NCBI GenBank assembly: GCA_946886365.1
Contig: CAMPIM010000084.1
Coordinates: 1-17,254, forward strand
Direction: 5' to 3'
DNA from: an uncultured Novosphingobium sp.
Lineage (GTDB): Bacteria > Pseudomonadota > Alphaproteobacteria > Sphingomonadales > Sphingomonadaceae
DNA: 17,254 nucleotides
Shown here: one piece after another, positions 1 to 6,871 of the stretch
Layout of the letters: the number at the start of each line of letters is the position of its first letter
Position numbering within the stretch: the stretch's first letter is position 1
Notes under the pieces: model-generated
The model's input: the letters and a program-made list of their open reading frames with translations, nothing else
Told to the model about the DNA's origin: nothing
Databases searched by the model: none
Program-made: the position numbers and the translations under genes

Positions 1-154
1 TCGTGATCGCCCCCACAATCACCACCGCCGCAATCGCATTGGTCAGCGACATCAAAGGCGAGTGCAAAAGCGGCGACACCTTCTTGATCAACTGAAAACC
101 CAAAAAGGCCGCCAATATGAAGACGAACAGATAATCTGCATTGAAAGCGTTCAC
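1..154 (-). CDS. pntAB: NAD(P) transhydrogenase alpha subunit part 2 (PntAB), 5' part only
   Basis: This is the beginning of a small membrane subunit of the proton-translocating NAD(P)+ transhydrogenase, which uses the proton gradient to make NADPH from NADH. The frame opens with GTG at 154-152 (VNAFNADYLFVFILAAFLG) behind an AGGGGA ribosome-binding sequence, and runs off the window edge after 51 codons. A hydrophobic segment at about residues 8-18 is followed by the family-typical short KKVSPLLHSPLMSLTNAI stretch and a second hydrophobic segment. In many alphaproteobacteria the alpha subunit is split into a soluble NAD-binding part and this transmembrane part. The complete pntAA gene ends only 17 bases upstream, so the two are surely cotranscribed. 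pntB is expected outside the window. The truncation comes from the window, not from the gene. Confidence 0.9.
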   Translation of the reverse strand, partial: MNAFNADYLFVFILAAFLGFQLIKKVSPLLHSPLMSLTNAIAAVVIVGAIT

Positions 155-171
155 TGAATTATCCCCTGTGT

Positions 172-1317
172 TCAGGCCGCCGCTGCCTGCACGAAGCGCG
201 GGTGGACGATCTCGCCATGGCGGGTCAGCGTAACCGCTTCGATCAGCGCGTCATCGGCGGGCATCGCCAACCTCTTTTCCGCCTTGCCCCAATAGGCTTC
301 GATGAAATTATAGCAGTTGCGCGCGAACAAGTTCGACGCGTCGACGGCGACCTTTGCCGCCCCATCGACAAGCCCGATAAGCTTGACCCCGTGACGCAGC
401 ACCATTTCCCCGGCGACGACACCTTCGACATTGCCGCCGTTTTCGGCGGCCAGATCGACGATTACGCTGCCCGGTTTCATGCTTGCGATCTGCGCGTCGC
501 TGATCAGGCGCGGAGCGGGCCGTCCGGGGATGAGGGCGGTCGTGACGACCATGTCCTGCCCGGCGATATGCCCGCTGACCAAGGCCGCCTGACGCTGCCG
601 ATAGGCTTCGCTCATTTCCCCGGCATAGCCGCCCACCGCTGCGGTCAGCTGGTCGCCGTCCTGAATCTCTTCGAATATGGGCTTGGCGCCCAGAGACATG
701 ATCTGCTCGCGTGTTTCGGGCCGCACATCGGTGGCGGATACGACCGCGCCCAGCCGCCGCGCAGTCGCGATCGCCTGAAGACCCGCAACGCCTACGCCCA
801 TGACGAACGCCTTGGCCGCCGCGACCGAGCCTGCGGCCGTCGTCATCATCGGCAGGCAGCGATTGAGTTCGGTGGTGGCTCGCGCGACGGCATGGTAGCC
901 AGCGAGATTGGCCTGGCTGGACAATATATCCATTGCCTGCGCGCGGGTCGTGCGCGGGAGCAGTTCGAGCGCCATCGCTTCCACTCCCAGATCGGCATAG
1001 GCGGCCATCCTGCCCGGATCCGCAAAGGGCGCCAAGCCACCGACCAGCTTCGTTCCCGGACGAAGCCCGAGCAGTTCGGCGGCAGCCGGAGGACGCACCG
1101 TGACCACGACATCCGCCTGCCCAAGCGCTTCCTTGCGATCCACGATCAGGGCACCCTGCGCGGCATAGGCGTCATCGGAGAAACCCGCCGCAAGACCTGC
1201 ACCGCTTTCGACCAGCGTCGACAGGCCGAGCTTTGCATATCGGGCGACAATCGAAGGCGTCATGGCTACACGATGTTCACCAGCCACCTGTCCGGCCAGG
1301 ACGGAAATATTTACCAT
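172..1317 (-). CDS. pntAA: NAD(P) transhydrogenase alpha subunit part 1 (PntAA)
   Basis: This 381-residue soluble subunit binds NAD(H) in the proton-translocating transhydrogenase, on the cytoplasmic side of the inner membrane. The N-terminal half carries the alanine dehydrogenase/PNT domain with the signature region at residues 122-146 (AQAMDILSSQANLAGYHAV). A Rossmann domain follows, with GVGVAG at 174-179 and Asp197 at the end of the second strand, which fits NAD rather than NADP. The ATG at 1317 has a GAGAGG ribosome-binding sequence just upstream. The length is normal for the split form of PntA. The gene belongs to general redox metabolism. However, a consensus TTGACA promoter at 1417-1444 overlaps a palindrome that is shared with the catabolic genes of this window, which suggests that NADPH supply is co-regulated with the pathway (inference). 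Confidence 0.95.
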   Translation of the reverse strand: MVNISVLAGQVAGEHRVAMTPSIVARYAKLGLSTLVESGAGLAAGFSDDAYAAQGALIVDRKEALGQADVVVTVRPPAAAELLGLRPGTKLVGGLAPFADPGRMAAYADLGVEAMALELLPRTTRAQAMDILSSQANLAGYHAVARATTELNRCLPMMTTAAGSVAAAKAFVMGVGVAGLQAIATARRLGAVVSATDVRPETREQIMSLGAKPIFEEIQDGDQLTAAVGGYAGEMSEAYRQRQAALVSGHIAGQDMVVTTALIPGRPAPRLISDAQIASMKPGSVIVDLAAENGGNVEGVVAGEMVLRHGVKLIGLVDGAAKVAVDASNLFARNCYNFIEAYWGKAEKRLAMPADDALIEAVTLTRHGEIVHPRFVQAAAA

Positions 1318-1416
1318 CGATCCTCTCTCTGCCTCAGTCAGCCGGACAAAGATCGCCGCAGCTGATATGCCTCGCTATGCGGGAGTAGCCCGATTCAGCC
1401 TTCGCGGGCCGCGCCA

Positions 1417-1444
1417 GTGATACATGTTATCTGACATATGTCAA
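1417..1444 (-). promoter_or_regulatory. Candidate promoter of pntAA-pntAB
   Basis: On the minus strand a perfect TTGACA (1439-1444) is followed, after 16 bases, by TATCAC (1417-1422), which matches TATAAT at four of six positions. It points at pntAA, whose start lies about 100 bases downstream. The palindrome at 1433-1442 overlaps the -35 hexamer, so a bound protein would block RNA polymerase. Predicted from sequence only. Confidence 0.5.
1433..1442. promoter_or_regulatory. Operator candidate 1 (GACATATGTC), upstream of pntAA
   Basis: Exact match to GACAnnTGTC, here part of a perfect 12-base palindrome TGACATATGTCA (1432-1443). It lies between SDR1 and pntAA and overlaps the -35 element of the pntAA promoter. 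The same core occurs exactly at 2554, 2806, 10726 and 16063. Assigning it to the TetR-family regulator at 16212 is inference. Confidence 0.6.
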
Positions 1445-1487
1445 TTATCGATGCAGCCCACAGGTGCGTGCAGCGGGCCGTCATGGA

Positions 1488-1517
1488 GCAGGCGCCGTCA
1501 TGAAGACTGGCGCCTGC
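1488..1517 (-). terminator. Hairpin after SDR1
   Basis: GCAGGCGCC (1488-1496) pairs with GGCGCCTGC (1509-1517). An inner GTC/GAC pairing extends the stem past a one-base bulge. It begins nine bases after the SDR1 stop codon. No run of T follows on the minus strand, so it may end transcription only weakly or protect the 3' end of the message. Confidence 0.4.
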
Positions 1518-1525
1518 CCAAAGGT

Positions 1526-2344
1526 TCAAAGCGAAATGCCGCCGTCGACGCAGGTGATCTGGCCGGTGACATAGGACGCCTGTTCAGACGAAAGGTAGAG
1601 CACCATGCTGGCAAGCTCCTCGCCCCGACCCGGCCGATTGCCCAAGCGAATGCGGCTGGTCATCCATTCCAGCGCTTCGGCCCCAGCGTCGCCGCCGGTC
1701 ATGGCACGACCCGGATCATCGAGCGAAGCCTCCGTCTTGTCGATCGCGCCCATACCGAAGTTGAACCAGCCCAGGCGGACGACATTCGCGCGCACTCCGT
1801 AGACAGCCTCTTCCGCCGCCAGATAAAGCGCCATGCTTTCCAGACCCGCCTTTGGCACCGCCGACTGACCGTCGCGATCGAAGCGACGGGCGTTGCCGAA
1901 GCTGGTGCAAACAGTGATGACGCCCTTGTTGGCGCGCATCTGTTCCTTGGTGGCGCTGATCACATTGAAGAAGCCGAACAGTTCAGTCTTGACGAGAAAC
2001 TCCATGAAGCTGGGCTTCACGTCGGCCAGTTGCAGAGTGTTGTCCCACATCGGCCCGGACGCATAGATGACCGTGTGGATATGGCCGAAACGCTTCACCA
2101 CGCCGCTGATACATTGTTCGACAGCCTGCAAGTCGGTTATGTCCAGCTTGCGGGCTGATGCCGTTACGCCTTCGCTTTCCAGTTCATTCACCAACGCATT
2201 CGCCTTGGTTTCATTGCTGTTGTAGGTGAAGGCGATATTGGCGCCAGTCTTTGCAAAGGCGCGCACGATCGCCGACCCCGCGCCGCCGGTTCCGCCGATG
2301 ATGAACACGGCACCTTCGCGCCGCACCGTCAAATTATAGGTCAT
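1526..2344 (-). CDS. SDR-fold protein lacking the catalytic tyrosine (SDR1)
   Basis: This 272-residue protein belongs to the short-chain dehydrogenase/reductase family. The start is the ATG at 2344 (MTYNLTV), chosen for its GGAGAG ribosome-binding sequence; an upstream extension has none. The cofactor loop is GGTGGAG at 17-23, and the end carries the usual SYVTGQ...VDGG motif. The active site is unusual: Ser148 and Lys165 are in place, but the Tyr of YxxxK is Ser161 (SAVPK), and the usual Asn position is Glu121. I read these codons directly (TCG GCG GTG CCA AAG). There is also no Tyr seven residues before the Lys, as enoyl reductases have. It could be a redirected enzyme, a lyase/hydratase-like relative or a non-catalytic partner. 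It stands alone, divergent from VOC1, with an operator-like palindrome 84 bases upstream of its start codon. Confidence 0.85.
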   Translation of the reverse strand: MTYNLTVRREGAVFIIGGTGGAGSAIVRAFAKTGANIAFTYNSNETKANALVNELESEGVTASARKLDITDLQAVEQCISGVVKRFGHIHTVIYASGPMWDNTLQLADVKPSFMEFLVKTELFGFFNVISATKEQMRANKGVITVCTSFGNARRFDRDGQSAVPKAGLESMALYLAAEEAVYGVRANVVRLGWFNFGMGAIDKTEASLDDPGRAMTGGDAGAEALEWMTSRIRLGNRPGRGEELASMVLYLSSEQASYVTGQITCVDGGISL

Positions 2345-2427
2345 TTTTTCTCTCCATAAGTCCGCGTTGCAAGCACCCAATCCGCCAGCGAACGCCCGTC
2401 AGCGCCAAAGGTGTTGGCATATTACCT

Positions 2428-2437
2428 GACGGTTGTC
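2428..2437. promoter_or_regulatory. Operator candidate 2 (GACGGTTGTC), upstream of SDR1
   Basis: Matches GACAnnTGTC at seven of eight defined positions. It lies three bases upstream of a minus-strand TAATAT (2419-2424) that could be the SDR1 -10 box. A TTGACT at 2446-2451 is 21 bases from that box, too far for an ordinary promoter, so the promoter assignment is weak. A seven-of-eight match alone is not significant; its position is what supports it. Confidence 0.35.
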
Positions 2438-2553
2438 GTTCATTTAGTCAATGACCAATGCGCTGTCCCGCCACCCAAAGGGCCGCCTCCCCCGCCCCAT
2501 TCAGTCGACGCCGCCATTTATCAATTTGACGAATGGAGGCATATTCGTTAGCA

Positions 2554-2563
2554 GACATTTGTC
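2554..2563. promoter_or_regulatory. Operator candidate 3 (GACATTTGTC)
   Basis: Exact match to GACAnnTGTC, followed at once by a further TTGTC half-site (2566-2570). It lies midway in the SDR1/VOC1 divergent region, 23 bases after a plus-strand TTGACG. It could control VOC1, or act as an auxiliary site for both genes. Confidence 0.55.
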
Positions 2564-2805
2564 GTTTGTCGAGAAATCAGCGACGGAGGAGCAGGGCATG
2601 AGCCGCTCCGGGTAGAGGATGAATGATCATCAAAAGGTCACCAAAAGCGCTGCATAGCGGAGGGCCAGCTCGCTCAAGGGCCAGGAAATACGCTGGTTTT
2701 CGGACCTGCGGCATGTCCTTGGCCACCGGCGGCCGACATGGTCCAATGCCGTCGGCGAAGATCGGATCCCTCGCGCGATTACCCTCACCGTCGAATCAAT
2801 CATCT

Positions 2806-2815
2806 GACAATTGTC
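2806..2815. promoter_or_regulatory. Operator candidate 4 (GACAATTGTC), just upstream of VOC1
   Basis: Exact match and perfect 10-base palindrome, 18 bases before the VOC1 start codon and three bases before its GAAGGA ribosome-binding sequence. A protein bound here would block transcription elongation or sit at the transcription start. I could not identify convincing -35/-10 boxes immediately upstream. Confidence 0.6.
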
Positions 2816-2833
2816 TTTGAAGGAAGCAACGCC

Positions 2834-3385
2834 ATGAGTGATTTTATCTTCACACCCGCCCTCGCGATCACGCAGATCGCTTTTGTGGTGCCGGACGCCA
2901 TCGAAGCGGCCCGCGCCCATTCCCGCCGTTATGGATCCGGGCCGTTCTGGGCAGTCGAACATTATCCGCTTCACGTCCATCGCTATCGCGGCAAGGACAG
3001 CGTCATCGACGTCACCTCCGTCTATGGTCAGTGGGGCAATATCACCGCCGAATTCGTGCAGCAGCATGATGATGAACCGTCCGCCTATCGTGATCTTGTG
3101 AAGAAGGGCGAGTCGCGGATTCATCATTTCGCCATGTTCGTCGACGATCTGGACAAGCGGATGGCTCAATATGAAGCTGAAGGCTGCGAGGCTGCGCTTT
3201 ATGGCGAAACCTTCCCCAATGGTATGGGCCGCTACGCTATCATGGATACGTCGAAACAACTTGGCGTGATGACTGAACTTTATGAAGAAGAAGGCACCCG
3301 TCCCTTCTACGAACATATGAAGAAGTCTGCAGAAGGATTTGATGGCACCGATCCGATCCGCCGGATGCAGTTCACCGACCTTTAA
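2834..3385 (+). CDS. VOC-superfamily (glyoxalase/dioxygenase fold) protein, VOC1
   Basis: This 183-residue protein has the paired beta-alpha-beta-beta-beta modules of the vicinal oxygen chelate superfamily. Its members include glyoxalase I, methylmalonyl-CoA epimerase and extradiol dioxygenases. The first module opens with ITQIAFVVPD and the second with RIHHFAMFVDD. Candidate metal ligands by position are Gln14, Glu73, His97 or His98, and Glu148; Gln14 stands where the superfamily usually has His. The start at 2834 has GAAGGA nine bases upstream, so the longer reading from 2738 is rejected. It is a clear paralogue of the protein at 8563-9123, with the same QIAFVVPDAIE, GSGPF, YRGK, GQWG and DGxDPIR blocks. 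It is monocistronic, with two operator-like palindromes in its leader. The reaction is unknown; I favour an isomerase, epimerase or hydrolase acting on a pathway intermediate. Confidence 0.85.
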   Translation: MSDFIFTPALAITQIAFVVPDAIEAARAHSRRYGSGPFWAVEHYPLHVHRYRGKDSVIDVTSVYGQWGNITAEFVQQHDDEPSAYRDLVKKGESRIHHFAMFVDDLDKRMAQYEAEGCEAALYGETFPNGMGRYAIMDTSKQLGVMTELYEEEGTRPFYEHMKKSAEGFDGTDPIRRMQFTDL

Positions 3386-3395
3386 GACGAGGTGG

Positions 3396-3428
3396 AGCCG
3401 CCCCGACAGCTAACAGGTCGGGGCGGCT
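3396..3428 (+). terminator. Hairpin after VOC1
   Basis: A perfect 12-pair stem, AGCCGCCCCGAC (3396-3407) with GTCGGGGCGGCT (3417-3428), and a nine-base loop. It starts ten bases after the VOC1 stop. There is no T-tract, so termination may rely on the second hairpin downstream. Confidence 0.5.
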
Positions 3429-3500
3429 GCTGCTGATAGAAAATGGGTTGTTCAGGCGGTGCCCACTCGGCACTGCCCCCGCCGAATTCAGAAGCAAAGT

Positions 3501-3530
3501 AGGGAGGGTAGCCAGCGCTACCCTCCCTTT
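3501..3530. terminator. Convergent terminator between VOC1 and SDR2
   Basis: A perfect 12-pair stem, AGGGAGGGTAGC (3501-3512) with GCTACCCTCCCT (3517-3528), a four-base loop, and a short T-run on the plus side. It lies between the convergent ends of VOC1 and SDR2 and could serve both strands. Confidence 0.6.
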
Positions 3531-3591
3531 CTGCATTCCCTGCGCGTTTGCGGACGGAAGCAATGCTCCCGCCCGCACCGCTGTGTCGTTG

Positions 3592-4386
3592 TCAGCTGCT
3601 CAGATGCGCCGTGGCACGCGCGGCCACCTCGCCCAGTTCGGACAGGATCGGGTTGCGGCGGAGCGTGAGCCCGCCATTCACCTGAAGATTCTGGCCGGTC
3701 ATGAAACATTCGTCGGATGCCAGCCACACCACGGCAGCCGCAATATCTTCGCGCGTGCCAAGGCGGCCGAGCGGATATTCCTTTGCAAAGGCGTCGATCA
3801 GTTCCTTCACGCTGAAGCTGTCGCCAGCCATCGGCGTTTCGGTGAGGCCCGGCGAAATGGAGTTCGCCCGGATGCCCCGCGCGCCATATTCGTTCGCCAC
3901 GGTACGGATCACATGGTCGATTCCGGCCTTGGTGCCCATATAGGCGGCGTGATTTTCGAGCATGATAGTCGCGGTGGCGGAGGAAATCTGGATGATCGAT
4001 CCGCCCTGCCCCATTACCCGCAACATCGCCTGGATGAAGAAGAAGGGACCTTTGAACTGGATGTCCATGATCTTGTCGAGATCAGCCTCCGTCGTTTCAT
4101 GGGTCGGCTTCATCAGGCCCCAGCCAGTCGCGTTCACCGCGACGTCCAGTTTGCCATAGGTTTTGACGGCAAAGTCAGCGGCGGCATCGACATCGGCCTT
4201 GCTGGTGATGTCCATCAATATGTAGCTGCCGCCGATCTCTGCCGCGAGCTTGCGCAACGGCTCTTCGTGACGACCGGTCACGACGACCTTCGCGCCTTCC
4301 TGGGCGAGGCGCTCGGCGATCTTCTGGGCCATGTTCTGTTCGCCCGCGGCGCCGGTGACCAGTGCTACTTTTCCTTCAAGCCTCAT
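3592..4386 (-). CDS. Short-chain dehydrogenase/reductase, SDR2
   Basis: A 264-residue classical-length SDR. The catalytic set is present: Ser136, Tyr149 and Lys153 (AAYMGTK), with NATG at 85-88 and the C-terminal GQNLQVNGG. Gln110 replaces the usual Asn. The cofactor loop is atypical: TGAAGEQNM at 11-19 has Glu and Asn where TGxxxGxG has its last two glycines. Arg39 after the second strand favours NADP(H). The start is the ATG at 4386, six bases after AGGAG. A TTG six bases upstream in the same frame is less likely because it would touch the ribosome-binding site. The gene follows the TonB receptor after 100 bases, but a strong terminator lies between them, so expression needs read-through or a promoter I cannot see. 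It is probably a ketone/alcohol oxidoreductase of the pathway; the substrate is unknown. Confidence 0.9.
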   Translation of the reverse strand: MRLEGKVALVTGAAGEQNMAQKIAERLAQEGAKVVVTGRHEEPLRKLAAEIGGSYILMDITSKADVDAAADFAVKTYGKLDVAVNATGWGLMKPTHETTEADLDKIMDIQFKGPFFFIQAMLRVMGQGGSIIQISSATATIMLENHAAYMGTKAGIDHVIRTVANEYGARGIRANSISPGLTETPMAGDSFSVKELIDAFAKEYPLGRLGTREDIAAAVVWLASDECFMTGQNLQVNGGLTLRRNPILSELGEVAARATAHLSS

Positions 4387-4435
4387 ATTCAACTCCTGGG
4401 ATTTTCGGTGCCCCGCCGCAGCCTGATGAAAAGCG

Positions 4436-4476
4436 AAAAAGGCCGGGCCGCCTCGCCAGGCTGACGAGGCGGCCCG
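4436..4476 (-). terminator. Rho-independent terminator after the TonB-dependent receptor
   Basis: On the minus strand a 12-pair stem (4465-4476 with 4444-4455, CGGGCCGCCTCG and CGAGGCGGCCCG) has a nine-base loop. It is followed three bases later by TTTTTCGCTTTT. It begins 10 bases after the receptor stop codon and is the best-formed terminator on this strand. Confidence 0.8.
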
Positions 4477-4486
4477 CCATGTCGTG

Positions 4487-6871
4487 TCAGAAGCGCGCGG
4501 TCAGCGACGCGCCCCAGGTCCGGCCCGGCGACGGGTTGGCCCAGTCGATGAAGGTGAATACCGCCTCGCCCGACGTGTAACCGTCGTACGTGGTGTTGTC
4601 GGTCACGTTCTTGACGAAGCCCGAGACCTCGAGCGTGGTGTTGCCGCTCACCGGGAACTCGTAGCGTACACCGAGGTCGACCTTCGTCACCGGCGGGATC
4701 GACGCACGCGGGTCGTTGATCACGTCCGTTTGGTACCGCGACGTATGGAACAGAGCCGCGTTCAGGCCGATGGTCCCCGGACCGGCGTCGAAGCTGTAGT
4801 CCGAAATCAGACCACCGGTCCATTTCGGGGTGCGCCGCAGCTTCAATCCGGAAAGGTCCGTCTCTCCCTGCCCCAGATTACCGATGAAGTTCAGATACTT
4901 CGCTTCAAGATAGCCGAGCGATCCGGAGATCGTCCACCCCCGCATCGGCGCAACGGCCAATTCGGCTTCGATGCCCTGATAGCGAGCCTTGGCGGCGTTC
5001 AGGGTGTTGGTGACGTTCGTGGTTCCGACGACCTGCAGGATATTTTCCTGCTTGTCGCTCAGCGTGTTGTGGAACGCGGAAAGGTTCAGGCGAACCCGGT
5101 TATTGAGGAATTCGGTCTTGAGGCCGACCTCGAACGCATCCATCGTTTCGGGCAAATAGGCCTGTGTTGCGGTAACCAGGTTGCCAGGACGACCGTTGAA
5201 GCCGCCGGTGTTGTAACCACGGCTGTATTGGGCATAGGCCATGACGTCGGGCGTAAACTTGTATTGCAGGTTCACCTTCGGCGTAAACTTTTTGAACTTG
5301 GCGCGCCCTGCAACGCTTCCGACCAGCGGCCCGATAACATCATTGTCCCGCACGGTAGAAAATACGGGGTCCCACAAACTATAGGCAGTCGTCTTCCTGT
5401 CCCAGGTCTGACGGGCACCAACCGACAACTGCAGTTTTTCGGTGATGTCATAGTCCGCCTGGAAGAACAAGGCGAAGGTCTTGTTTGTCTGATGCGTATC
5501 GTAGCGGTTGAGTGAATTGAGGAAGCCTACGCCCGGCGGAGTCGAGAAAGTCGGCAAGCCGTTCGTGAGGATCGGACTCCCCGTGGTGAGAAACCCGTCG
5601 GGCAGCATCGACACGTCAAGCGACGGATCTTGCACCTCCGTATAGGAGTAGTTCATGTAAAATGCGCCGGCAACGACGTTGAACGGCCCCTCGAACGACG
5701 TTGCGAAGCGGGCCTCCTGCGAGAACTGCTTGGCATCGACCCGGGCCTTGTCGCGGAACAGCGCAAAGCGGGTTGCGTCGAAATCGCTGGTCTGCCGTTC
5801 GTGGAACTCGCGATAGCCGGTCAGCGAAACGAATTTGACCTGATCGGTCAAATCGTACGACACTTCACCGGTCACCGCAGTCATGCGCAGAGATGCGGGA
5901 AGCTGGGTCGTTTCGACGACATTCTTGCCCTTGTCGAGATTGGCAAGCGGGCCGCAGACGATGCTCGTCGCCGGATTGTAACAGGTCGCGTTTGCGCCAC
6001 CGACATAGCCCGGCAACGGATAAGGGATGAAATCGGGGACGTTAAGGGGCGTATAGGGCGGAATCTGGCTGTCGTTTTCCAGCCGGTCGAATGCCAAATA
6101 GATGTTCAGGCGATCGGTGGGGGTTGCAACAGCGGCGAGCGAGTATTGCCGGACATCACGATCGCCCTCCCGTCCGCCGGTCACGATGTTGCGGAACTGG
6201 CCATTATCCTTGCGCACCGAAACGGTCGCCTTGACCGCAAGCACGTCCTTGATCACCGGGGCCATGATGTAGCCTTCGTAGTCGTTCTGGCCGAAGCTGC
6301 CCACCGTTAAGCGCACCTTGCCCGTCGTGTCCGCCGACGGGTCGGGCCGGAGGCGGATCACGTTGATCACCCCGCCGGTCGTGTTCTTGCCGTTCAGAAC
6401 GCCCTGCGGGCCGCGCAGAACCTCCACGCGCTGGACATCGAACGCATCGATGAGCGCGCCGCGCTGGAACGCGATCGGAATGCCATCGAGCGTGATGCCG
6501 ATACCGGCCTCGACGCTGGGCAGGACGTCCTGAATGGAAATGCCGCGCAAGCTGATCTGGGGCACGTCGACGGCGGCGCCGGAACGCGTGACGGTCATGC
6601 CCGGCACAAGGCCGCGAAGGCCGGTAAGGCCATCGACGCGGGCCTTTTGAAGCGTGTCATTGCTGAACGCGGAAACGGAGACAGGCACACTTTGCAGTGG
6701 CTCGGCACGCTTCTGCGCAGTTACGATGATGTCCGAAAGTCCTTCGGATTGCTGCGGCTGATTGGCTGCGGCCGCGTCCGGCGCTTGCTGCGGCTCTGCG
6801 GCCAATGCCGCCTGAAAGCCGCCCAACGCAGTTGCGATCGCTATCGCCGACGAAAATGCCAGGCCTCGCAT
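4487..6871 (-). CDS. TonB-dependent outer-membrane receptor
   Basis: A 794-residue outer-membrane beta-barrel receptor that would import a substrate using TonB-ExbBD energy. Residues 1 to about 25 form a signal peptide (hydrophobic AFSSAIAIATALGG, ending ALAA before EPQ). A Gln/Ala-rich linker leads to SDIIVTAQKR (46-55), the TonB-box and plug start typical of sphingomonad receptors. The plug continues through VPGMTV, SLRGIS and VEVLRGPQGVLNGKNTTGGVINV, and the barrel ends with a terminal Phe (SLTARF). The start ATG at 6871 follows GGGGAGG. No siderophore-specific feature is visible. Its place inside a catabolic cluster, with an operator-like palindrome upstream, suggests uptake of the hydrophobic growth substrate rather than iron, but this is inference. 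Confidence 0.95.
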   Translation of the reverse strand: MRGLAFSSAIAIATALGGFQAALAAEPQQAPDAAAANQPQQSEGLSDIIVTAQKRAEPLQSVPVSVSAFSNDTLQKARVDGLTGLRGLVPGMTVTRSGAAVDVPQISLRGISIQDVLPSVEAGIGITLDGIPIAFQRGALIDAFDVQRVEVLRGPQGVLNGKNTTGGVINVIRLRPDPSADTTGKVRLTVGSFGQNDYEGYIMAPVIKDVLAVKATVSVRKDNGQFRNIVTGGREGDRDVRQYSLAAVATPTDRLNIYLAFDRLENDSQIPPYTPLNVPDFIPYPLPGYVGGANATCYNPATSIVCGPLANLDKGKNVVETTQLPASLRMTAVTGEVSYDLTDQVKFVSLTGYREFHERQTSDFDATRFALFRDKARVDAKQFSQEARFATSFEGPFNVVAGAFYMNYSYTEVQDPSLDVSMLPDGFLTTGSPILTNGLPTFSTPPGVGFLNSLNRYDTHQTNKTFALFFQADYDITEKLQLSVGARQTWDRKTTAYSLWDPVFSTVRDNDVIGPLVGSVAGRAKFKKFTPKVNLQYKFTPDVMAYAQYSRGYNTGGFNGRPGNLVTATQAYLPETMDAFEVGLKTEFLNNRVRLNLSAFHNTLSDKQENILQVVGTTNVTNTLNAAKARYQGIEAELAVAPMRGWTISGSLGYLEAKYLNFIGNLGQGETDLSGLKLRRTPKWTGGLISDYSFDAGPGTIGLNAALFHTSRYQTDVINDPRASIPPVTKVDLGVRYEFPVSGNTTLEVSGFVKNVTDNTTYDGYTSGEAVFTFIDWANPSPGRTWGASLTARF

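Larger units (their letters stand above)
2345..2833. other. 489-base divergent regulatory region between SDR1 and VOC1
   Basis: I find no convincing gene here. The region holds three copies of the shared palindrome (2428, 2554 and 2806), a possible minus-strand -10 TAATAT (2419-2424) for SDR1, and a TTGACG (2526-2531) that could start a plus-strand promoter. A five-codon ORF begins at 2598 behind GGAGGAGCAGG. A 65-codon ORF at 2623-2820 resembles no known protein. A bulged 14-pair stem spans 2702-2744: GGAC, CATGTC and GGCC on the left pair with contiguous GGCC-GACATG-GTCC on the right. The long untranslated leader of VOC1 is unusual for this window. Confidence 0.5.

Noticed and set aside
202..1365. 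387-codon plus-strand frame
   Set aside because: Mirror of pntAA, rich in Arg, His and Gln and without family features.
2623..2820. 65-codon plus-strand ORF upstream of VOC1
   Set aside because: It has a passable ribosome-binding sequence, but the peptide is low in hydrophobic pattern and resembles nothing. It could be a leader peptide, but I cannot support it as a gene.
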